Source: Botryotinia globosa (taxonomy: Eukaryota > Ascomycota > Leotiomycetes > Helotiales > Sclerotiniaceae). From it: DNA of 64,000 nucleotides. Shown here one piece after another: positions 56,188 to 64,000 of the stretch. The stretch spans positions 1,054,001 to 1,118,000 of the forward strand of contig RCSZ01000004.1 of NCBI GenBank assembly GCA_014898425.1. Direction: 5' to 3'. Under the pieces are notes generated by a model. The model was given only the letters and a program-made list of their open reading frames with translations, was not told the origin of the DNA and did not search any database. The position numbers were made by a program, and so were the translations under genes. Each line of letters opens with the position of its first letter. The stretch's first letter is position 1.

Positions 56188-57563
56188 GGTGGAGTTCGGG
56201 GAAACTGTTATTCCGAATGATGGTCCGAGTGAGGAATTTAGAAGTATGAATCAGATAATCTGTTTGTCAAGTAAAAGAAGACTGACAATCCATAAGTTCT
56301 TTGATTTTGGTAGAGATATATTCTCAAAGATGACCAGTTTAGGACTAAATCAACCCATCTGAATGACGGGATTCAGTTTTGAGTAAAACTTTTATCCAAT
56401 CAAATATTAGCCTGCAAACCGACCGAATAATCCCAATATCAAAAGGATATCAAAACAGCCTTCTGGCACCTTTGTATGATTCCTTCCTCGTCAACATGGA
56501 ATTTTTTAGTGAGAGCCGTGTATGATTCAGGTATTAGATTCTTATCAATACCAGAAAATATCACCCGATGCAAAATAGAGCTTGCTTTGTATCTATCGAT
56601 ACAAGAAACTGTTTGTGAAGCTTGCAACTTTGTTATTGTTAAGTGCTATCATATTAATTCCTCTCTACGAACGTGTAAATTTGTTCTATCTATCCACGCC
56701 GGCTGGTAGGGTTTCAGTCGTGCTATAGGCTCCTATCTTGGCAAAAACTCTCAATTGGAGACATTCCACATGGGCAGTTTCTTACACCACGTTACCGTCA
56801 GGCGACAGGCGACAGGCGACAGGCGACAGGCGGATCAATCTGCCTTACAAGGGGTTTACGCAGCCTTTGGAATCTAAAAATATGTGAGCATCCAGTTCAG
56901 GCTTCATTTGAGACCAATCTCACTGCTACCTACCTTACCGATCGGGGCATTTATCTCGGTGGAATGCTCTCCCCTTTATCATTGGGTCGGTTCTACAATA
57001 CCTCATTAAATTCTTAGCCTGTCAAGGGCAATGTAGATAGTAGTGTATGGCGGGGTAAATGCAGGGCATACGCAGGGGGGTAGATGGTTATGTTGGTACC
57101 TCAATAACTATGATCTACCTTGCATTACTGCGTGCAGATCTTTTTGTATACGATGTAGGCAAGAATATTTCCAGTGGGAGGTCTGGTGGGCGAAATAAAT
57201 ATTGCGTCAAATCACCCAGAGAATGTTGCCCGCCGAAGTAATATACTCAGACCACTGAGTTTCAGTAAAGTAACTACAAGCAAAGTTCTCGCGCTTGGAA
57301 GATACAAATGAAATTGCACCATTTCCAGTCGACAGTACAACCTGATACCTTTTCCCGATCTTTAGACAGAGTTGAATAGTTGCACGACCTAGGTTCTTGA
57401 ATTCTCATCCGAATTCAAGACACATTTATGCCCAATTCTTCGTCGGCAATACATATTTGGTCAAGGAGTAAGCTTGTCTCGTGGAATAGCCGATATTAAG
57501 TATCGGATGCGATTTAAGTTCATTCCAAAGTTTGACACGATGACTTGTTAGTTGTTTTTCGTA
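56188..57563. other. Intergenic region
   Basis: 1.4 kb beyond the GTPase start. Contains its promoter and a short GGCGACA repeat. No gene supported. Confidence 0.45.
56800..56833. repeat. GGCGACA tandem repeat
   Basis: Four exact copies of the 7-bp unit followed by a partial one. Confidence 0.85.
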
Positions 57564-59336
57564 TTAAAATGCTGCCCAGAACCCACTTAAAACTTCTTTG
57601 AAGCTGTATCTAGAACCACCGTGAGTCTGTGAAGACTTTCTCTTTAATTCAAAGTGAACTAGATAATTCAGCCCAGGATGAATGTCTTCAACCTTAGTCA
57701 GTACTGGGGCAACCAAATCCCCAGCATAATGTCGTCTGAGCAGAGATTTTGCATGCAGTGCTCTCCCATCACTGAAACTCTCTTGCTCATACTCAAGTAT
57801 TCTTTGTTTTTGATGCACTGGTACTTCCATCAAACTAACGAGAGGTCTGCGTGAAGTAATCGTAATATTAAAAACAAACGTATAGATTCCCAAGTAGCCT
57901 CTTTCCATACCAGTACGCTGGGTGAAAGTTATTATGGTTGTCATATCATTTGGCTGTAATTGATTGGTTTGCACTCGTATTCCATCCTCAAATTTTACCA
58001 ATTTCGTCTGTCAATTATTGGAAAGCCATTCAGTTGTCGTGGTAAAGCCTAATTCTGCCAACGCCTTGGTCTCTATCCAAATATCATAAGGGTCGAGAAC
58101 CTTATTGAGAGCTTGATGCTGCCTGACAAATATACTTTCCATATATTCCTGTATCCTCGATGCTGAAAATTTGTCTAGGCAGGCACTTGTTCCAGTTTCC
58201 AAATGCGAAAGCGCACTTCTGTCGAGTTGACGAATGTCAATTATTTCGATGGACTCGGGGTCGATTCTCGAAAATTCGTTCCCACGATTGCGAATGAGGT
58301 ATACTGCCAATACGTATGGGTTACCTGAATTGGTATTCCCCTCGTAGCAACATTGTAGAGGTGCGAGCTTAGTGTCTGATGGATAGGCGGAAGATTCGTG
58401 CGCGAGATGCCTGACATATCCACAAGAGCAATCTGTGAAAGGCGTTGCAAGTGGTGACTCTAATTGCAATCCCTTATTAGTCATGAGGTATGGTCTTCTC
58501 GTTGAGTTTGGATTCCATTTCTGTATGGTATCAAATGCTTTAGAGACAATCTCGGCGGAGTCGCGAAACGCTTTTGGAGAATGAGCTAGTAGCCCCCCTC
58601 CCAACTCGCTTGGATCTCTCCATGCGAATATTGATTCATCATCAGACACAGCCAATATCTCAAGTTGAAGTCTCATAAATGCTTTTTTGCCTTCTCCATA
58701 TAACGGAGCCATGTTGACGTCGAATAAACCCAGGAGACTATAAGCCTGATCTTCAACTCTTGTTGTCGGTCTTCGAGAAGCCCAAGACATCTTTTGGGCA
58801 ATCGAAGCGTTTCTCCAGTTATTCATGTCCAAGATTCCGGTAATTGCTCGAAGTTCATCCTGGAGGTCCTCTTTTCTCCCAATCAGATCCCAATTTCGGT
58901 CGAAGAAAGCCAACTTTTTTTGGAGCAAGTAGTTCTTGCAGTGTCCACCCTCTTGTGAACCAGCCACTGGATTTTAGTTCTGCCGGTTTTGAAGAATCAG
59001 GACGATTTTCAATATCGCTCAAATATGCATAGCAAACTTCTGCTTTCTGGTACCATTGAAACATAGAATTGATAGCTTCTGAAAGCTCTGCACTGCTCGC
59101 TTTATCAATACAACAAGTATCAATCCAAACATACATCCAACCGTCTAGTCCGGCCTGCTTACAACATCCTTGAATTTTGGCGAACCTTACCCTTCTACAT
59201 TCCTGCAATCACCAGCTTGCATGTCAAGAAATGTTACCTCTTTCTTGTCCCATCGGTGTGAAAGAATGGCATATGCTGGAATATGGCCATCGTAGAATTC
59301 CTCGAGACATAATAATGATGTGTTTATAAGACGCAT
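57564..59336 (-). pseudogene. Disrupted HET-domain (heterokaryon incompatibility) gene
   Basis: HET proteins trigger cell death when genetically different hyphae fuse. ATG 59336 opens MRLINTSLLCLEEFYDGHIP and AILSHRWDKKEVTFLDMQAG, the usual start. The frame then breaks at about 59182-59193 (GAAGGGTAAGGTTCG), where dropping five bases would restore EGFAKIQGCC. WIDTCCIDKASSAELSEAIN and FTRGWTLQELLAP follow in the next frame. At a run of seven A (58915-58921) it shifts again, to KLAFFDRNWDLIGRKEDLQD. An in-frame TGA at 58011-58013 then interrupts, and coding resumes to 57564. One lesion could be an undetected intron, but three make a dead gene the simplest reading. The conserved domain itself is otherwise well kept, so decay looks recent. 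Confidence 0.82.
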
Positions 59337-60656
59337 TTTCGTTCGGACTACAAAAATCAATCATTTGACGTGAAGATAGGAGCAAGGTTGGCGGTGTGAA
59401 TAAACTCTCAGCCACATGTGCGAAATGTAAAGTGTGGCGTCACACGTCAACTACAGAATTCGGGCGGGTACTATCACATTCCAATAAGTCTGTAGTTGGA
59501 CAACCAGGGAAATGATAGCAATTGTGATCGTCTAATTCCAAGATACACGGAAATCCGGGATTCTGAAAATGAAAAATGAAAATCATTAACAAAAGATTTA
59601 TTTATTCTAAACGCAAACTGCTAACATAGATGCTACAGATCCGCGACTCAAGTACAGCACAGCTACATTGCAGTGCGAGCCGGCAATACTATCTTGTTTG
59701 ACTCTCTATGGTCTGCCTTGCTTGCGCTTGTATCAAAATTTAGGCATGAGCAAATCTCCCACCAAACATCAATGTCGTCGTATCCACGTCATACAAGCCG
59801 AGGTCGACAGGCGATCATCTGAGCTAGATTCTATTTCCAGTGAAGAATACTGTATCCAGTTCCGAAAACTATGATCTCAAACTGTTTAGTCCTAGTACCA
59901 GCTCTACTTTCAACAGCTGAGTTCAGAGGATTCTATGAAATTTTGGAAAGCTTAAGGAGTTGACAGAGTAGAACCTCTAAAGACCATCACTTGTACGATC
60001 TTCCATGCCAAGGTGATGCCGGCAACTTGTGAACAAGAAAAATGATTTCGAAATAGAACCTCTTAAGATTTCACTTGAGGCATCTGCACCTGAAGTTTGT
60101 ACAGCAATGACTCTTATAAGTGTGAAAGGTCAAATAAAATCAAAAAGTGGCCTATTAAAGAGGAGAGTTGAATATTGCAGTATCAACGACTGGGAACGAG
60201 AATGAGACTTCCCACCCGGTCTGGGCCGCCAAGTCAGTGAATTAGCCAAGACAACGGCTTCGCGTAGAATTATGAGTGCTTGCAGGCGGAAAGTTGCATA
60301 CTGGAAGTACCGCAACATATAAGACCGAACAAATCGCATGCCAGAATAAATCACTAAGCTTAAGAAATCATGCTCTAAATTGATTTGCCATCTGTTCTAA
60401 CCATTGAATATTGGAATAGTACCAACAGCATTTTTCTCGGCTACCTAGTCTAACCAATGTCTCGAGTAGTAAGTTAAGCTCAACGCACAAGAGCATCTCA
60501 AATTTTCCATTAATTATAACAAACGGACTTTCAGAAAATGCACACTGAGTCCCATGTTTCCTAAAGTACCCAAGTACAGTTAGCATCCATCATTTTATCC
60601 AACAATCTCTTCCATTCATAAAATCATTACGTCATTCAACACAACCCCAATTCAAT
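59337..60656. other. Intergenic region
   Basis: Between two minus-strand genes: the promoter side of the broken HET gene and the 3' flank of the CxC protein gene. Small frames at 59668-59874 and 60130-60586 have no support. Confidence 0.45.
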
Positions 60657-61634
60657 TCATGATTTATGGGCTTCGCAATAAGCTTTGCTTTTCTCAAAAT
60701 CCTCGTACTCGCAGTAGCACCAAGCGTTGAGACAAGAACATGTATTTCTCGGATTGATCGGTTTGAAAGCTTGCCATCGTAGATATCCTTCCTTCCCAGT
60801 GCGAAGATTCTTAACCTTCACTCTACCCCAACCTCGCTCGCAGGCTTCGAGAAATCTGCATCGATCTCCGATTTCTGTCTCGAGAACTGGACCAAAGTCG
60901 TGAGGAAAGTGCGCATGTTGCTTCACAGCTAAGATGGCTCCGAGAGTTTGTCCAGCGGCTGTCAGGGGGTCGTTTACCTCTGGGAGTGCCTTTGTTGTAA
61001 CATTGGTTGTAAATAATGGGAAAGTTGGACAACCAGACGTCTGAAGAGGTGAGCCTATCGATGAGTAAGTTTTGGTATACATGTCATCAACCCGTATCCA
61101 GTCCTTCTCTGTGGAAAGCTTGAAACCCATACCATATAATCCACCGATATCCTGACCACCGTATACGGGCATCAATCTTGGTGGACGGCGCGCCGAATAT
61201 GCTTGCCAAGTTTCATAGATACATCGACATCCCACATCTAAGCAACCGCATTTTCCATCATACGGAACCGGAAGTAGATCCTCCCAATCGATGGTTCCTG
61301 CCATACCCGTACGAAGATTCTTGACTTCAACTTGACTGAAATTGTAATATGCCAGAATTTCGACATAATCACCGACTTTTGCGAGCGGTGAACAGAAAGC
61401 CGTGGCTTTCAATGCTCTCCTGATTGGAAGGATGGCGCCAATTTGCTGGCCTTCAAGTGTTGCCGCATCGTGAACTTGAATAGCAGATCTCTCGTCTTGT
61501 GTGATTCTCTTGAATGCCGTTGTTGGTACATAAGTAACATTAGGGGGCGTGTCAAATGGTGTCATTGGAGGTATACTGTAGTCCATTTTGAAGGTCATGG
61601 GAGAATTCTGCGCGCCTGGAATATTTTCAAACAT
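60657..61634 (-). CDS. Protein with two SH3-like plus CxC modules (unknown function)
   Basis: Single exon, 325 residues. It has an internal duplication. Copy 1 (about 65-145) reads GQQIGAILPIRRALKATAF, then VEVKNLRTGMAGTIDWEDL and GKCGCLDVGCRCIYETW. Copy 2 (about 230-318) reads GQTLGAILAVKQHAHFPHDF, then VKVKNLRTGKEGYLRWQAF and NTCSCLNAWCYCEYEDF. The middle of each copy looks like an SH3-like beta barrel (VKNLRTGxxG). Each ends with a CxCLx3CxC motif that could bind zinc. No signal peptide or membrane segment. I do not recognise a named family. ATG 61634 gives MFENIPGAQNSPM and is the first in frame. Confidence 0.75.
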   Translation of the reverse strand: MFENIPGAQNSPMTFKMDYSIPPMTPFDTPPNVTYVPTTAFKRITQDERSAIQVHDAATLEGQQIGAILPIRRALKATAFCSPLAKVGDYVEILAYYNFSQVEVKNLRTGMAGTIDWEDLLPVPYDGKCGCLDVGCRCIYETWQAYSARRPPRLMPVYGGQDIGGLYGMGFKLSTEKDWIRVDDMYTKTYSSIGSPLQTSGCPTFPLFTTNVTTKALPEVNDPLTAAGQTLGAILAVKQHAHFPHDFGPVLETEIGDRCRFLEACERGWGRVKVKNLRTGKEGYLRWQAFKPINPRNTCSCLNAWCYCEYEDFEKSKAYCEAHKS

Positions 61635-63160
61635 CTTTCAAATTGCTTTATGCTGTGAATTTCGAGCATTCTCGATACTAAGTAATAAGCACGAGCATGA
61701 ACCATGATAATTTAGTGCACTTCCATTTAACCTGAGATTCGTCACGCTTTAAAGCATAAAGCAGCATGATGTGTCTATCCGAACATTAAAACACGTTTTC
61801 AACGCCACGATATTTCATTGGAACGAAATGACACATGGGCATGGATTGAGCTGGAATACTGTGTTCAGTTCTGGTTATTCTCAAGCTGCAAGGAGCAAGT
61901 TAGAACAACTGGGTCGGTATGATATTCGGCATATTGCATTTGAAGTCATAAGTGAGTTGGGGAGGAATGCAGACCTATAGGTGATCTGGACCTTGTGGAT
62001 TGCAATATCCCGAATTCGCATATAATAAGGCTCCAGCTATCAGAAAACGGTCACAGCCAACATGATTAAAGCATCAACTTATGGCGCAGTTGGTGTAACA
62101 CACGCAGAACGGAACTTTTCGAAACTTCCGAGTGTTTATATCAAAACAAGACAAAACGCGTAATTGGTGACCAAGTATAAAATCTGGTAAATGCGAGATT
62201 TAGGTCTCCCATAAAACGTGATGCAAATAGCCTATTGAGCCAACAATTGTACTTGAAATTGTGTTTGAACCTTTTGACTTCGCCCATATGATATGCTTCG
62301 TGACGCGTCTGAAGTATGTTGTTTCGGATATTGAACATTGGCAGCGTGGCCTGCGTCACTTCCGTAGCGTCTATAGTCCATAATCTAGGCTCCAGTTCAT
62401 CGCAGACCATCCATGATAATTGATCGATATTGGAGATTGAGATAACGCTCAAGTAAGCAACACTGCACCATTAGCGGGACCGCGCTTAAACATGCGTAAC
62501 CTCTGCTGCAAATGGAAAGCTGACTTGCTTCCTTTTTGTGTCAGCCACAAAAATCCACCAATAAGCTTGGTTAGATTGAAATTCCATCATGGATCCATTG
62601 CGCAATTACCAAAATCTGGCGGAGCAGTGGCGAAGCAATACCTGCGACTCTGAATCGCGGACGACTGCAGATTACAACGTGCGCACGGAAACATACATTA
62701 AATGTAACTGTAACTAGATTCACACCAGGCTCCATCTCAAGTTCTCAACTGGAATCAAAGCCCAACACAATCTTTGACTTTGCAACCTAATATATTCATA
62801 AGTCGATCAAGTATTCGCCCTTCCGTGTCTCTCGGCTCCAGGGCCCGAGCCGTGATGCATGCAGGTGCTTACCGATGGATGGATACCTCCAGCTCCAATC
62901 TCGTCTGCCGTTTGTAAGAGTTCTGGCATCTGCTTACCGCACCTCTGTGACAAATGTGACAAAATCCCTGCAAAAATGAGGTTTTCCCATATAAATTATT
63001 ATATTGAATATTTCAATCAAATCTTTATATTTTCTTTTTTAAAAAATCAAAAATAATAAATAATTGAAATCAAAATATAAAAAATTATTTGAAATATTTT
63101 TTATTATTTTTATTGAATAGTTATATAGTATTGAAATCGAATTTTTTCAAAAATTCTAAC

Positions 63161-63400
63161 ATGTAACGTTTTCCCTATACAAAATAAGCGAATTTTCCTC
63201 AAAATTTAGAATTTTTAACTTTAACTTTTTCAAATCCTATTTAAAAAATAAAATAAAAATTCTATCTATTTTTATAAAATTTGATTAATTAAATAACATT
63301 TTTTTTTAAAAAAATCTAATTTTATTTCTTATAATAAGAAATAAACTAGGATATGAAAAATTGAATAATCCCATATTTTAGCTGGAAAAGCGTTACATAT
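63161..63400. repeat. AT-rich segment bounded by an imperfect inverted repeat
   Basis: ATGTAACGTTTTCC at 63161-63174 faces GGAAAAGCGTTACAT at 63384-63398, its reverse complement apart from one extra base. The 240 bp between is nearly all A and T. It could be an old miniature element or decayed repeat. No clear target duplication is visible. Confidence 0.4.
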
Positions 63401-63899
63401 GCAGTGAGAAGAAGCTAGAACTCTTACATTTGGGAGTGGCAGTGCAAATGAGCCTCAATGATCCCGTGATCTTCGCGCTGTCTGGTATTTTGTTGCATGT
63501 CTGAATTTGAGATTATCTCAAATTATTTTGAATCAACTTCCAAGTGAAGAAAGGCAAAGATCACATCACGTGAAATGTTTCAAAATCCTGCTCAAAATTC
63601 ATGGGTTCTTTGCCCATTAATGTGGGTAGCAGATAGAGATTATTTTTGATATTTATGATTTATAATGCAAGAGATAGCTTTTTACCGGAATCGATGATGA
63701 GATGTTGATATCACGTTTTAAAATTCGTACTACTCATGGGGTGAAGATTTCTCAATCTTTGTATTATATCCAACAAACACCTAAAACGCCTGATACCCCA
63801 AAGGCGCCAGCCTTGAACATTCTTTCTCGCCCGCAAAAATACGTTCCATCATGAAATGAGACAAGGAAAGGGTACCTCCCATTCTATCTATCTAAAGCT

Positions 63900-64000
63900 T
63901 GCGCTTGACACTACAGTTCGTGGTTAGCCTTCACTCTAGAATTCATATCACCAATTAGAACATAAGAAAACATACCATCTGCCAATATAACCCCCTCATT
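63900..64000 (-). CDS. Possible 3' end of a minus-strand gene cut by the window edge
   Basis: On the minus strand, an exon from the edge reading NEGVILAD reaches a good donor (GATG|GTATGT at about 63975). A 40-bp intron ending in CTAG follows, then a stop almost at once. This looks like the last intron of a gene lying mostly outside the window. Too little is present to name it. Confidence 0.3.

Larger units (their letters stand above)
61635..64000. other. AT-rich right-end region
   Basis: No complete gene. Open frames at 61771-61980 and 62141-62452 show no domain. From about 62980 to 63380 the DNA is over 80% AT, enclosed on its right part by an imperfect inverted repeat. A possible terminal exon of a minus-strand gene lies at the edge. 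Confidence 0.45.

Noticed and set aside
62141..62452. Minus-strand 103-codon frame (MSVISISNIDQLSW)
   Set aside because: Somewhat protein-like but no partner exons, domain or promoter signals; left uncalled.
1..64000. CRISPR arrays, bacterial operons, rRNA and tRNA genes
   Set aside because: None seen. The repeats present are simple tandem repeats, and introns show the DNA is eukaryotic. A tRNA scan was not possible by eye with full certainty.

Overview
The window is nuclear DNA from a filamentous ascomycete. Genes are split by short GT-AG introns of about 45-75 bp, with acceptors such as TAG or CAG. Intergenic DNA is AT-rich, and fungus-specific families are common: HET domain, Zn2Cys6 regulator, GH71 with CBM24, GH55, GH25 lysozyme and an adenylate-forming reductase. 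The set fits a leotiomycete, possibly Botrytis or Sclerotinia-like. That placement is an inference from protein style, not a sequence comparison.

Layout. 0.4-2.4 kb: secreted alpha-1,3-glucanase. 3.9-8.6 kb: housekeeping block with tubulin cofactor A, a THO subunit (THOC7), elongin A and the ubiquitin-like modifier Rub1/NEDD8. 9.8-12.4 kb: an uncharacterised HExxH protein. 13.0-13.5 kb: a cut-off remnant of a GH55 glucanase. 15-16.2 kb: an intracellular GH105 hydrolase. 16.6-20.3 kb: an unrecognised spliced gene piece and a 956-residue coiled-coil protein. 21-23.4 kb: acetoacetyl-CoA synthetase. 24.7-28.9 kb: a small membrane protein, APC/C subunit Cdc16, and the splicing factor Yju2 divergent from it. 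30.5-33.8 kb: an A-T-R adenylate-forming reductase. 34.3-35.2 kb: an AIG2-like protein. 35.57-35.93 kb: a pogo/Fot1-type MITE. 36.6-37.8 kb: a secreted unknown protein. 38.7-40.7 kb: methylenetetrahydrofolate reductase. 42.3-46.3 kb: a gene built from a long row of duplicated exons. 48.2-49.8 kb: a Zn2Cys6 regulator. 51.3-52.2 kb: a GATase-like protein. 53.2-54.4 kb: secreted GH25 lysozyme. 54.8-56.2 kb: a Gtr1/Rag-type GTPase. 57.6-59.3 kb: a broken HET gene. 60.7-61.6 kb: a protein with a duplicated SH3-like plus CxC module. The last 2.4 kb is AT-rich, with a possible gene end at the edge.

The genes do not form one pathway or cluster. Conserved cell-biology genes (tubulin folding, mRNA export and transcription, neddylation, cell cycle, splicing, TORC1 signalling, folate) are mixed with accessory genes for polysaccharide or peptidoglycan breakdown, regulation and self-recognition. 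The most striking feature is the exon array at 42.3-46.3 kb. It holds thirteen related units of about 28-56 residues, nearly every internal unit being one exon with phase-1 introns on both sides. One unit has lost frame symmetry and one seems to use a GC donor.

Splice sites were placed by hand from consensus sites, reading frame and family knowledge. No alignment or search was run.
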